The notes under the pieces are model-generated. The model saw only the letters and a program-made list of their open reading frames with translations, was not told the origin of the DNA and made no database searches. 64,000 nucleotides of DNA from CAVTWH01 sp963738365 (GTDB lineage: Bacteria; Actinomycetota; Actinomycetes; Mycobacteriales; Micromonosporaceae), in contig CAVTWH010000006.1 of NCBI GenBank assembly GCA_963738365.1, positions 62,001-126,000 on the forward strand, in the 5' to 3' direction. The stretch's first letter is position 1; each line of letters opens with the position of its first letter. This document shows, in pieces, positions 44,300 to 52,736 of the stretch. Both the position numbers and the translations under genes were made by a program.

Positions 44300-45034
44300 T
44301 CAGTAGCGGTTGAACAGGATGCTGCCGTTGTAGACAAGGGCGAAGACGATGCTCGCCAGTCCCAGCGCGGTGCCGATCGCGCCGCAGATGAGGCCGGCCA
44401 GCGCCATTCCGCCGTTGTCGGCCAGGCCCTGGGCGGCCTTGCGGCGGCCGATGATGCCGAGGATGACGCCGGCGATACCGGCCCCGATGCCGAGCACGCT
44501 GCAGCAGCCCGCCAGCGGCAGCGACGCGATACCGAAGATCAGCGCGAGCACCCCCTGGCTGTTGCTGCGGCTGGCGGGCGGCGCGTATCCCGGCACCGTG
44601 TACCCGGCCGGGTACACGACCGGCGCCTGGTAGCCGTAGCCCGGCTGGGCGTAGCCGGGCTGCTGGTCGTACCCGGGCTGGGGATAGCCGGACTGCGGGG
44701 GATAGCCGGGCTGCGGGGGGTAGCCGGGCTGCGGGGGATAACCGGGCTGCTGGGGGTAGCCGGGCTGTTGGGGGTAGCCCGGCTGGGGGTAGCCGCTCTC
44801 CGGGTCGTAGGGCTGGGCGCTCACCGGGGGCTGGACGTACGGCTGGGCGTAGGGCTGGCCGCTGACCGCGGGCTGGCCGTGGGGCTGGGCGCTGACCGAG
44901 GGCTGGCCGTACGGCTGGGCGTAGGGCTGGGCGTACGGGTCGGGCTGGGCGGGGTAGCCGCCGTAGCCGGGCGTGTCGTACGGGTTGGCCGGCGGCGGGG
45001 CGGTCGGATCCTGACCGGGGTAGCCAGGCTGCAT
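44300..45034 (-). CDS. DUF4190 membrane protein with PGYPPQ repeats
   Basis: 244 residues; ATG 45034 behind GGAAGGA. The first 155 residues are cytosolic, Pro/Gly/Tyr/Gln-rich: YAQPYGQPSVSAQPHGQP units, then about seven GYPPQP-type repeats. The C-terminus has two helices of the DUF4190 domain (GVLALIFGIASLPLAGCCSV; GLADNGGMALAGLICGAIGT) with the short IIGRRKAAQGLA turn. Function unknown; such tails may act in membrane-protein assembly or phase separation. A shorter paralogue lies 142 bp upstream on the same strand. Confidence 0.85.
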   Translation of the reverse strand: MQPGYPGQDPTAPPPANPYDTPGYGGYPAQPDPYAQPYAQPYGQPSVSAQPHGQPAVSGQPYAQPYVQPPVSAQPYDPESGYPQPGYPQQPGYPQQPGYPPQPGYPPQPGYPPQSGYPQPGYDQQPGYAQPGYGYQAPVVYPAGYTVPGYAPPASRSNSQGVLALIFGIASLPLAGCCSVLGIGAGIAGVILGIIGRRKAAQGLADNGGMALAGLICGAIGTALGLASIVFALVYNGSILFNRY

Positions 45035-45176
45035 GGGGGTGGTCCTTCCGGGATGAGCGGCGCGCCGGTCAGCGGCGTGCCCGCCGAGCGTAGCCGCTGC
45101 CCGGGGGTGCCGGCTGCCCTCCCGCGGCCGCCGCCGGGGCGGTGACATCCCCGGCGGCGCGCGGGTCGCCTGCGCG

Positions 45177-45785
45177 CTACGAGTTGAGCTGGCCGGCGAT
45201 CAACAGGATCAGGAAGCCCAGGCTCAGCAGCGCGCCGATGCCGCCGGTGATCAGGCCGGCGATGGCCATGCCCCGGTTGCCGGCGTTCTCGTTCTTCACC
45301 TTCTGCAGGCCGAGGAAGCCCAGCACCAGCGCCACGCCGCCGAGGACCAGGCCGATGCCGTAGCAGCAGAGCACGATCGAGGCGATGCCCAGGATCATCG
45401 AGACCAGGGCGAGGGTGTTGCTACCTGTCGGCGCCGGGGCACCGTAGCCGGGCCCGCCCGGGTAGACCACCGGCTGCTGGTAGCCCGGGGCCGGCGGGTA
45501 GCCCTGCTGGTAGCCGGGGGCCGGCGGGTAGCTGGTCGGCGGCGCCGACTGGGGCTGCTGGGAGTACGGGTCGTAGGGCTGGCCGCTGGTGGGCGGCTGG
45601 ACCGAATACTCCTGCGGCGGCGCGTACGGGTCCTGGTAGGGCGCGCCGGGCGCCGGCTGCTGGGGCTGTCCGTACGGGTCCTGGTTCGACGGCGGGTACT
45701 GCCCGTAGCCCGGCGCGTTGAACGGGTCGGACGGTGGCTGCTGGTTGTACGGATCCTGGCCGGAGCCGGGGTAGCCAGGCTGCAT
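45177..45785 (-). CDS. DUF4190 membrane protein, shorter paralogue
   Basis: 202 residues. It begins with the same MQPGYPG as its neighbour, has a Pro/Gln/Tyr-rich N-terminus (PPSNQDPYGQPQQPAPGAPY) and the same two-helix DUF4190 end (ALVSMILGIASIVLCCYGIG, NRGMAIAGLITGGIGALLSL). Tandem duplication is likely. Function unknown. Confidence 0.85.
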   Translation of the reverse strand: MQPGYPGSGQDPYNQQPPSDPFNAPGYGQYPPSNQDPYGQPQQPAPGAPYQDPYAPPQEYSVQPPTSGQPYDPYSQQPQSAPPTSYPPAPGYQQGYPPAPGYQQPVVYPGGPGYGAPAPTGSNTLALVSMILGIASIVLCCYGIGLVLGGVALVLGFLGLQKVKNENAGNRGMAIAGLITGGIGALLSLGFLILLIAGQLNS

Positions 45786-45945
45786 GGCGCGTTCCCTTCA
45801 CGGGTCGTTCCACCGCGTTGTCGGACATGGCACGGCCGGACACGGCGTTTCGGTTACGGCGCGTTACGGCGCCCAAGCCTCGCAGCCTAGCTGAGCAGCG
45901 CGACAGTTCCCAGGTACCCGCTCCGGGCGCCGACCGGGCGGCCGG

Positions 45946-45951
45946 TAGGGT
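45946..45951 (+). promoter_or_regulatory. -10 box for leaderless purN mRNA
   Basis: TAGGGT followed by eight bases and GTG 45960. Confidence 0.5.
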
Positions 45952-45959
45952 GGGGTGCC

Positions 45960-46565
45960 GTGAGCGCCCGCCTGGTAGTCCTGGTGTCCGGCTCCGGCAG
46001 CAACCTGCAGTCCCTCCTGGACGCCTGCGCCGATCCGGCCTACGGCGCCACAGTGGTGGCCGTGGGCGCCGACCGGGACGGCATCGCCGGCCTGGACCGG
46101 GCCGCGCGGTCGGGCGTACCCACCTTCGTGGAGCGGCTGCGCGACCACCCGCTGCGGGCCGACTGGGACGCCGCGCTCACCGCGGCCGTCGCCGCCCACA
46201 AGCCGGACCTGGTGATCTCCGCAGGCTTCCTCAAACTCGTCGGGCCGGCCTTCCTCGCCGAGTTCGGCGACCGCTACCTGAACACCCACAACGCCCTGCT
46301 GCCCGCCTTCCCCGGCATCCACGGCCCGCGCGACGCGCTGGCCTACGGGGTCAAGGTGTCCGGGGCGACGCTGTTCTTCGTCGACGCCGGGGTGGACACC
46401 GGCCCGATCGTGGCGCAGACCACCGTCCCGGTGCTCGACGACGACACCGAGGAGACGCTCACCGAGCGGATCAAGGACGCCGAGCGCCGGCAACTCGTTG
46501 AGTCCATCGGTCGGCTGGTCCGCGAGGGCTGGACCGTCACCGGCAGAAAGGTGACCATCCCGTGA
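45960..46565 (+). CDS. purN: Phosphoribosylglycinamide formyltransferase 1
   Basis: 201 residues. Transfers formyl from 10-formyl-THF to GAR, the third step of purine synthesis. The N-terminus VLVSGSGSNLQSLLDAC binds phosphate; catalytic Asn and His are in LNTHNALLPAFPGIHG; the catalytic Asp is in DAGVDTGPIVAQ. GTG 45960 is probably leaderless. The stop overlaps the purH start (GTGA). Confidence 0.96.
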   Translation: MSARLVVLVSGSGSNLQSLLDACADPAYGATVVAVGADRDGIAGLDRAARSGVPTFVERLRDHPLRADWDAALTAAVAAHKPDLVISAGFLKLVGPAFLAEFGDRYLNTHNALLPAFPGIHGPRDALAYGVKVSGATLFFVDAGVDTGPIVAQTTVPVLDDDTEETLTERIKDAERRQLVESIGRLVREGWTVTGRKVTIP

Positions 46566-48115
46566 ACGACCTGCGCCCGATCCGCCGCGCGCTGCTGAGC
46601 GTCTGGTCCAAGGACGGCCTGGAGGAGCTGGCCCGGGCGCTGCACGCGGCCGGCGCCGAGCTGGTCTCCACCGGCAACACGGCCGCCCACCTGACCGGCC
46701 TGGGCCTGCCGGTGACGCCGGTGGAGCAGCTCACCGGCTTCCCCGAGTGCCTGGACGGCCGGGTCAAGACGCTGCACCCGAAGGTGCACGCCGGGCTGCT
46801 GGCCGACCTGCGGCTGGACGCCCACCGCGGGCAGCTCGACGAGCTGGGCATCGAACCGTTCGACCTGCTGGTCTCCAACCTGTACCCGTTCACCGAGACG
46901 CTCGCCGCCGGTGGCACGGAGGAGGAGATCATCGAGAAGATCGACATCGGTGGCCCGGCGATGGTCCGCTCGGCTGCGAAGAACCACGCCAGCGTCGCCG
47001 TGCTCACCGACCCGGCGGCCTACCCGCTGATCGTCGGGGCGCTCGCCGCCGGGGGTACCACGCTGGCGCTGCGCCGGTCGCTGGCGGCCCGGGCGTTCGC
47101 CGACATCGCCGCCTACGATGTGGCCATCGCGCAGTGGTGCGCCACCGCCCTGACCGCCGACGACTCGGGCTGGCCGCAGTTCACCGGTCAGGCGCTGACC
47201 CGGCGCGCGGTGCTGCGCTACGGCGAGAATCCGCACCAGCGCGCCGCCCTCTACACCGACCCGGCCCGCCCGGCCGGCCTGGCCCAGGCCGTCCAGCTGA
47301 CCGGCAAGGAGATGTCGTACAACAACTACGTCGACGCGGACGCCGCCTGGCGCGCCTGCAACGACTTCACCGACCCGTGCGTGGCGATCATCAAGCACGC
47401 CAACCCGTGCGGCATCGCGGTGGGCGCCGACGTGGCGCAGGCGCACCGCAAGGCGCACGCCTGCGACCCGGGCTCGGCCTACGGCGGCGTGGTGGCCGTC
47501 AACGGCGAGGTCACCGGCGCCCTGGTGGACCAGCTCAAGGGCGTGTTCACCGAGGTGGTGGTGGCGCCGGCCTACACCCCGGAGGCGCTGGAACGGTTGC
47601 AGACCCGCAAGAACACCCGGGTGCTCATCGCTCCACAGTGGACCGCGGAGCCGACCGAGTCCCGGCAGGTCTCCGGCGGCCTGCTGGTGCAGGGCGCCGA
47701 CCGGGTGGACGCGGCCGGCGACGACCCGGCCGGCTGGACGCTGGTCTCCGGGCAGCCGGCCGACCCGGCAACCCTGGCCGACCTGGCTTTCGCCTGGCGG
47801 GCGATCCGGTCGGTGAAGTCCAACGCCATCCTGCTGGCCGCCGACGGCGCCTCGGTGGGCGTGGGCATGGGCCAGGTGAACCGGGTGGACTCCTGCCGGC
47901 TCGCGGTCTCCCGGGCCGGCGATCGGGCCAAGGGTTCGGTGGCCGCCAGCGACGCCTACTTCCCGTTCGCCGACGGCCTGCAGATCCTGCTGGACGCCGG
48001 GGTGAGTGCCGTCGTCGAGCCGGGCGGCTCGATCCGGGACGAAGAGGTCGTGGCGGCGGCGCGGGCGGCCGGCGTGACGCTCTACTTCACCGGCACCCGC
48101 CACTTCTTCCACTGA
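46562..48115 (+). CDS. purH: Bifunctional AICAR transformylase/IMP cyclohydrolase
   Basis: 517 residues. The N-terminal cyclohydrolase has LLSVWSKDGLEELARALHAA, STGNTAAHL and KTLHPKVHAGLLAD. The transformylase has RYGENPHQRAALY, KEMSYNNYVDADAAW, AIIKHANPCGIAVG with the catalytic Lys-His, and SDAYFPFADGLQ. It makes the last two steps to IMP, the substrate of GuaB elsewhere in the window. Starts at GTG 46562, overlapping purN by four bases, so translation is coupled. Confidence 0.97.
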   Translation: MNDLRPIRRALLSVWSKDGLEELARALHAAGAELVSTGNTAAHLTGLGLPVTPVEQLTGFPECLDGRVKTLHPKVHAGLLADLRLDAHRGQLDELGIEPFDLLVSNLYPFTETLAAGGTEEEIIEKIDIGGPAMVRSAAKNHASVAVLTDPAAYPLIVGALAAGGTTLALRRSLAARAFADIAAYDVAIAQWCATALTADDSGWPQFTGQALTRRAVLRYGENPHQRAALYTDPARPAGLAQAVQLTGKEMSYNNYVDADAAWRACNDFTDPCVAIIKHANPCGIAVGADVAQAHRKAHACDPGSAYGGVVAVNGEVTGALVDQLKGVFTEVVVAPAYTPEALERLQTRKNTRVLIAPQWTAEPTESRQVSGGLLVQGADRVDAAGDDPAGWTLVSGQPADPATLADLAFAWRAIRSVKSNAILLAADGASVGVGMGQVNRVDSCRLAVSRAGDRAKGSVAASDAYFPFADGLQILLDAGVSAVVEPGGSIRDEEVVAAARAAGVTLYFTGTRHFFH

Positions 48116-48267
48116 GGTCGCGCCGGCCCCGCCGGCCGCCGCAGCCACGCTGGTCGAGGGGTGGCTGATCGGGTTGGTGCCCTGGCACGATTCCGGGATC
48201 CGCCGGCTGCGGCGGGGACGTAATGTTCACTCCGTCAGACCGAGAGCGATCTTCCAGGGAGTCTTTG

Positions 48268-48567
48268 ATGAGCGAGTTCTATGAGGCGGACGTCGACCAC
48301 GACGGGCACGTCGACCAGATCGAGGTGGACCACAACGCCGACGGCACCGACACCTATCTGGTGGACACCGACGGCGACGGCATCGCCAACTACGAGGTGA
48401 CCGCCGACGGTGACAACGTGGTCGAGGTGGACGCCGACACCGACGGCGACGGCTACTACGACGTGGCGGCCACCGACACCAACAACGACGGCGTCCTCGA
48501 CCACGTGGTCGCCGACACCGACGGCGACGGCTCCATCGACTACGAGGGCAGCTACACCGAAGCCTGA
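48268..48567 (+). CDS. Acidic protein with DxDxDG calcium-type repeats, no signal peptide
   Basis: 99 residues; ATG 48268 behind AGGGAG. The protein consists almost wholly of loops like EF-hand or thrombospondin type-3 repeats: DVDHDGHVDQI, DTDGDGIANYE, DADTDGDGYYDVAATDTNND, DTDGDGSIDYE. About 30 Asp and Glu make it strongly acidic. The repeats predict calcium binding, yet no secretion signal is seen, so it is cytosolic or exported by an unknown route. Conserved small proteins of this sort occur in actinobacteria; the function is unknown. Two identical hairpins follow it. Confidence 0.82.
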   Translation: MSEFYEADVDHDGHVDQIEVDHNADGTDTYLVDTDGDGIANYEVTADGDNVVEVDADTDGDGYYDVAATDTNNDGVLDHVVADTDGDGSIDYEGSYTEA

Positions 48568-48626
48568 GCACATCCCCGACATCACGCGGCCCTGCCCCGG
48601 TCACCGGAGCGGGGCCGCGGGCTTTA

Positions 48627-48680
48627 CCCCCGGTCCGTGACCGGGGGCCGTGGGCTTTACCCCCGGTCCGTGACCGGGGG
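48627..48680. terminator. Tandem duplicated terminator hairpins
   Basis: CCCCCGGTC-CGT-GACCGGGGG occurs at 48627-48647 and again at 48660-48680, within a 33-base direct repeat (CCGTGGGCTTTAC shared). It separates the acidic-repeat gene from the convergent ABC operon. Confidence 0.85.
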
Positions 48681-48697
48681 CCGTGGGCTGTGCGGCG

Positions 48698-49801
48698 TCA
48701 GGCCACCACCTGCCGGTACTCGGCGAAGTGGCAGGCGCTCGGGTGCGGGTCGGCCGGCCGGGCGACCAGCGGCGGGTCCTCCCGCGCGCAGATCTCCTGG
48801 GCCTTCCAGCAGCGGGTACGGAACCGGCAGCCGGACGGCGGGTTGGCCGGCGACGGCACGTCCCCGACCAGCCGGATGATGTCCCGGTGCGCCCGGGCCT
48901 GCGGGTCGGGTACCGGCACGGCGGACAGCAGCGCCTGGGTGTACGGGTGCGTGGTGTGCGCGTAGATCTCGTCCTCGGTGCCGATCTCGACGATCCGGCC
49001 CAGGTACATCACAGCCACCCGGTCGGCGATGTGCCGCACCACGGACAGGTCGTGGGCGATGAAGACGTAGGACAGCCCCAGCTCGTCCTGTAGCCGCTCC
49101 AGCAGGTTGATCACCTGCGCCTGGATGGAGACGTCGAGGGCGGACACCGGCTCGTCGCAGACGATCACCTCGGGGCGCAGGGCGAGCGCCCGGGCGATGC
49201 CGATGCGCTGGCGCTGCCCGCCGGAGAACTGGTGCGGGTACCGGCTGATGTGCTCCGGGTTGAGGCCGACCAGGTCGAGCAGTTCCCGGGTGCGGCGGCG
49301 GCGGTCGCCCCGCGGGGCGACCTCCGGGTGGATGTCGAACGGCTCCCCGATGATGTCCCCGACGGTCATCCGCGGGTTCAGCGACGTGTACGGGTCCTGC
49401 ATCACCATCTGGATCCGGCGGCGCAGCCGACGCAGGTCGCCACCGCTGAGCTTGAAGATGTCCCGGTCTTCGAAGGTGACCGTGCCGGCGGTCGGCTTCT
49501 CCAGCCGCATGAGCAGCTTGGCCAGGGTGGACTTGCCGCAGCCGGATTCGCCGACGACGCCGAGGGTCTCGCCCCGGCGCAGCTCGAAGGAGACCCCGTC
49601 GACCGCCTTCACCGCGCCGATCTGCTTCTTGAACAGGATCCCCTGGGTGATCGGGAAGTGCTTGACCAGCCCGTCCACCGTGATGATCGGCTCACCGAGG
49701 GGCCGGCCGGTGGTGGTCGCCGCGGCCGGCGGGACGGCCGACCCGCTGCGCGCCGGACCGGGGGCGGCGTGCCGGCCGACCGGATCAGGCGAGGCGACCA
49801 T
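48698..49801 (-). CDS. Oligopeptide ABC transporter ATP-binding protein (OppF type)
   Basis: 367 residues; ATG 49801 has GAGGAGGT at five bases. Walker A GESGCGKSTLAKLL, Q-loop VMQDPYTSLNPRM, signature FSGGQRQRIGIARALALRPE, Walker B VIVCDEPVSALDVS. The C-terminal oligopeptide-transporter domain has SGCRFRTRCWKAQEIC, whose cysteines are typical of the OppF/DppF class. The last gene of the operon; its start overlaps the OppD stop by 17 bases. Confidence 0.95.
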   Translation of the reverse strand: MVASPDPVGRHAAPGPARSGSAVPPAAATTTGRPLGEPIITVDGLVKHFPITQGILFKKQIGAVKAVDGVSFELRRGETLGVVGESGCGKSTLAKLLMRLEKPTAGTVTFEDRDIFKLSGGDLRRLRRRIQMVMQDPYTSLNPRMTVGDIIGEPFDIHPEVAPRGDRRRRTRELLDLVGLNPEHISRYPHQFSGGQRQRIGIARALALRPEVIVCDEPVSALDVSIQAQVINLLERLQDELGLSYVFIAHDLSVVRHIADRVAVMYLGRIVEIGTEDEIYAHTTHPYTQALLSAVPVPDPQARAHRDIIRLVGDVPSPANPPSGCRFRTRCWKAQEICAREDPPLVARPADPHPSACHFAEYRQVVA

Positions 49802-50807
49802 CGAGTACCTCCTCGGCGAAGTGGCAGGCGGAGTAGCGCCCGCCGCCCAGCTGGTGGTCGGGCGGCACAGTGTCCACACAGACCGGCTGGGCGTAGGGGC
49901 AGCGCGGGTGGAACGGGCAGCCGCTGGGGATGCGCATCAGGTTGGGCGGCAGCCCCTTGATGGTGGCCAGCTCCTCGCCCTTGGCGTCGAGCCGGGGGAT
50001 CGACTCCAGCAGCCCCTTGGTGTACGGGTGCGCCGGTGCCTTGTAGAGCTCGTGCACGTCGGCGTGCTCGACGATGCGGCCGGCGTACATGACCGCGATG
50101 CGGTCCGCGACGTCGGCCACCACGCCCAGGTCGTGGGTGATCAGGATCATCGCCATGCCGAGGTCCCGGCGCAGCTCGCCGAGCAGGTCCATGATCTGCG
50201 CCTGGACGGTGACGTCCAGCGCGGTGGTCGGCTCGTCGGCGATCAGCACGCTGGGGTTCTGCGCCAGCGACATGGCGATCATGACGCGCTGCCGCATGCC
50301 GCCGGAGAACTGGTGCGGGTACTCCCGCACGCGCTGCCGGGCGGCCGGGATCTGCACCAGGTCCATCAGCTCGACGGCCCGCTCCCGGGCGTCGGCCTTG
50401 CTCAACCCTCCCCGGGTACGCAGCGTCTCGGCGATCTGGTACCCCACGGTGAAGACCGGGTTGAGGGCGGACAGGGCGTCCTGGAAGATCATGGCGATCT
50501 CCTTGCCGCGGATCTGCCGGCGCTCCTCCTCCTTCATGGCCAGCAGGTCCCGGCCGCGGAACAGGATCCGGCCGCCGGAGACGTGCCCGGGCGGGATGTC
50601 CAGGATGCCCATGATGGTCTGCGCGGTGACCGACTTGCCGGAGCCGGACTCGCCCAGCACCGCCAGCGTCTCCCCGGCGTCCAGGTGGTAGCTGACCCCG
50701 TTGATGACCCGGGCCACGCCGTCCCGGGTGCGGAACTCGACGTACAGGTCGGCCACCTCCAGCAGGTGCGCGGCCGCGGTGGGTGCGCCGATCACGATGT
50801 CCGCCAT
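49785..50807 (-). CDS. Oligopeptide ABC transporter ATP-binding protein (OppD type)
   Basis: 340 residues. Walker A GESGSGKSVTAQTIMG, Q-loop IFQDALSALNPVF, signature FSGGMRQRVMIAMSLAQNPS, Walker B VLIADEPTTALDVT, and the C-terminal SGCPFHPRCPYAQPVC. Pairs with the OppF-type ATPase to power peptide import. ATG 50807 lies five bases after the permease stop. Confidence 0.95.
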   Translation of the reverse strand: MADIVIGAPTAAAHLLEVADLYVEFRTRDGVARVINGVSYHLDAGETLAVLGESGSGKSVTAQTIMGILDIPPGHVSGGRILFRGRDLLAMKEEERRQIRGKEIAMIFQDALSALNPVFTVGYQIAETLRTRGGLSKADARERAVELMDLVQIPAARQRVREYPHQFSGGMRQRVMIAMSLAQNPSVLIADEPTTALDVTVQAQIMDLLGELRRDLGMAMILITHDLGVVADVADRIAVMYAGRIVEHADVHELYKAPAHPYTKGLLESIPRLDAKGEELATIKGLPPNLMRIPSGCPFHPRCPYAQPVCVDTVPPDHQLGGGRYSACHFAEEVLDGRLA

Positions 50808-50812
50808 GCCAC

Positions 50813-51748
50813 TCACCGCAGCCTCGGGTCGAACGCCTCGCGGACCGCCTCGCCGAGCATGCTGAACGCCAGCACGGTCAGCGCCAGGAAGGCCGCCGGG
50901 AAGAGCAGTGGCCACGGCTTCTGCTGGAACCGCCCCTGCGCGGCGGCGATGTCGCCGCCCCAGGAGATGGTCGGCGGTCGCAGCCCGACGCCGAGGAAGG
51001 ACAGCGTCGCCTCGGTGGAGATGAACACGCCCAGCGCGATGGTGAGCACCACGATCATCGGGGCGAGCGCGTTGGGCAGGATGTGCCGGCTCATGATCCG
51101 TCCGTTGCCGGCCCCGAGCATCCGGGCCGCCTGCACGTAGTCCTGCTGCTTGGCGCTGATCACCGAGGACCGGATGACCCGCGCGGCGGTGGTCCAGCCG
51201 AGCAGGCCGAGCACGATCACCACCGGCCAGACGCTCTGGCTGGCGAAGGAACGGCCGAAGACGATGGCGGCCAGCAGCAGCGGGATGCCGAGCACGATGT
51301 CGATGATCCGGGCCAGGATGCCGTCCACCCAGCCGCCGTAGAAGCCGGCCGCCATGCCCACCAGGATGGCCAGGCCGCCGGCGAGCAGGGTGGAGAGCAC
51401 GCCGACGGAGATGGAGGCGCGGGCGCCGTAGATGGTGCGGGCGTAGACGTCGCAGCCCTGCACGTCGGTGCCGAACCAGTGCTGGCCGCCCGGGGACTGC
51501 AGGGAGACGGCCAGGTCGCAGGAGTGCGGGTCGGTGGACGTGTACACCTGTGGGAAGACGGCCATCACCAGGAACGCGAGCACCAGCACGGCGGCGATCC
51601 AGAACAGCGGCTTGCGGCGCAGGTCCCGCCAGGCGTCACCGGCCAGGCTGCGCGCCTTGCCGAGGTTGACCTCCAGTGGCCGCATGGCGGTGCCGTTGCC
51701 GCCGCTGGGGTACCCGTCGGAGGTGACCACGGCTTCGATGTCACTCAT
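50813..51748 (-). CDS. Oligopeptide ABC transporter permease (OppC type)
   Basis: 311 residues. An N-terminal cytosolic stretch of 45 residues, an OppC_N helix (LFWIAAVLVLAFLVMAVFPQ), then five to six helices with the EAA-type loop (YVQAARMLGAGNGRIMSRHI) and ATLSFLGVGLRPPTISWGGD, typical of OppC/DppC. The start overlaps the upstream permease gene by eight bases. Confidence 0.95.
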   Translation of the reverse strand: MSDIEAVVTSDGYPSGGNGTAMRPLEVNLGKARSLAGDAWRDLRRKPLFWIAAVLVLAFLVMAVFPQVYTSTDPHSCDLAVSLQSPGGQHWFGTDVQGCDVYARTIYGARASISVGVLSTLLAGGLAILVGMAAGFYGGWVDGILARIIDIVLGIPLLLAAIVFGRSFASQSVWPVVIVLGLLGWTTAARVIRSSVISAKQQDYVQAARMLGAGNGRIMSRHILPNALAPMIVVLTIALGVFISTEATLSFLGVGLRPPTISWGGDIAAAQGRFQQKPWPLLFPAAFLALTVLAFSMLGEAVREAFDPRLR

Positions 51749-52670
51749 AGCGGATCCTCGGGTCCAGGACGGCGTACAGGATGTCGACGACGAGGTTGGC
51801 GATCAGGTAGATGATCACCAGGATGCTCACGATGGAGACGACGGTCGGCCCGTCCTGGATCCGGATGCCCTGGTAGAGCTGGAAGCCGATGCCGGGGATG
51901 TTGAAGATCTTCTCGGTCACCACGGCGCCGCTCATCAGGTCGCCGACCGTGATGCCGAGGAACGTGATCACCGGGATGAGCGAGTTGCGCAGCACGTGTA
52001 CGCCGACCACCCGGCGCCGGGGCAGCCCCTTGGCCTTCGCGGTCCGCACATAGTCCGAGCGCAGGTTCTCCGCGATCGAGGTACGGGTGAGCCGGACCGC
52101 CGTGGCCAGCGCCAGCGCACCGAGGATGATCCCGGGCAGGATGTAGGCGCTGATCCCGGCGTCGGAGTTGACCACCGAGATCGGGGCGATCTTCCACTTC
52201 ACCCCGAACAGGTACTGCAGGTTGAAGCCCAGCACGAAGGTCGGGATACCGATGATCACCAACGTGATCACCAGTGTGCTGTTGTCGAAGATCCCGCCCC
52301 GCCGGATGCCCGCCACCACGCCGGCGGTGATCCCGATGAAGATCACCACGAACAGCGCCACGGAGGCCAGCCGCAGCGTGTACGGCCACGCCTGCTCCAG
52401 GATCTGCGCGATGTCGCGGCCGCTGATCTGGGTACCGAAGTCGCCGCGCAGCAGGTTTCCCATGTAGCGCAGGTACTGCACGACGAACGGGTCGTTGAGG
52501 TGGTACTGCTCGGTGAGGGTGGTCCGCAGCGCCGGGCTGACCGGGCGCTCCCCGGCCAGCGCCTGGATCGGGTCGGAGGAGCCGGCGAACATCAGCGCGT
52601 AGACGATGAAGGTGGTCCCGAAGAACACCAGGATCATCTGGAGCAGGCGGCGCACGACGTACCTGAACAT
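51741..52670 (-). CDS. Oligopeptide ABC transporter permease (OppB type)
   Basis: 309 residues, six helices. FRYVVRRLLQMILVFFGTTF is the usual OppB/DppB start, GDFGTQISGRDIAQIL the periplasmic entry loop, and YVRTAKAKGLPRRRVVGVHV the cytosolic EAA loop that contacts the ATPases. Follows the binding-protein gene after a strong hairpin. Confidence 0.95.
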   Translation of the reverse strand: MFRYVVRRLLQMILVFFGTTFIVYALMFAGSSDPIQALAGERPVSPALRTTLTEQYHLNDPFVVQYLRYMGNLLRGDFGTQISGRDIAQILEQAWPYTLRLASVALFVVIFIGITAGVVAGIRRGGIFDNSTLVITLVIIGIPTFVLGFNLQYLFGVKWKIAPISVVNSDAGISAYILPGIILGALALATAVRLTRTSIAENLRSDYVRTAKAKGLPRRRVVGVHVLRNSLIPVITFLGITVGDLMSGAVVTEKIFNIPGIGFQLYQGIRIQDGPTVVSIVSILVIIYLIANLVVDILYAVLDPRIRYE

Positions 52671-52697
52671 CGCTGCCTTTCACGTCCGGACCGGGCA

Positions 52698-52731
52698 ACC
52701 GGCGCGGGCGGCACGAGCCGCCCGCGCCGGT
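52698..52731 (-). terminator. 15-bp hairpin between binding-protein and permease genes
   Basis: ACCGGCGCGGGCGGC (52698-52712), loop ACGA, GCCGCCCGCGCCGGT (52717-52731), six bases after the binding-protein stop. Within an operon, so likely a partial terminator or 3'-end stabiliser as at the xylF locus. Confidence 0.78.
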
Positions 52732-52736
52732 CGCTG

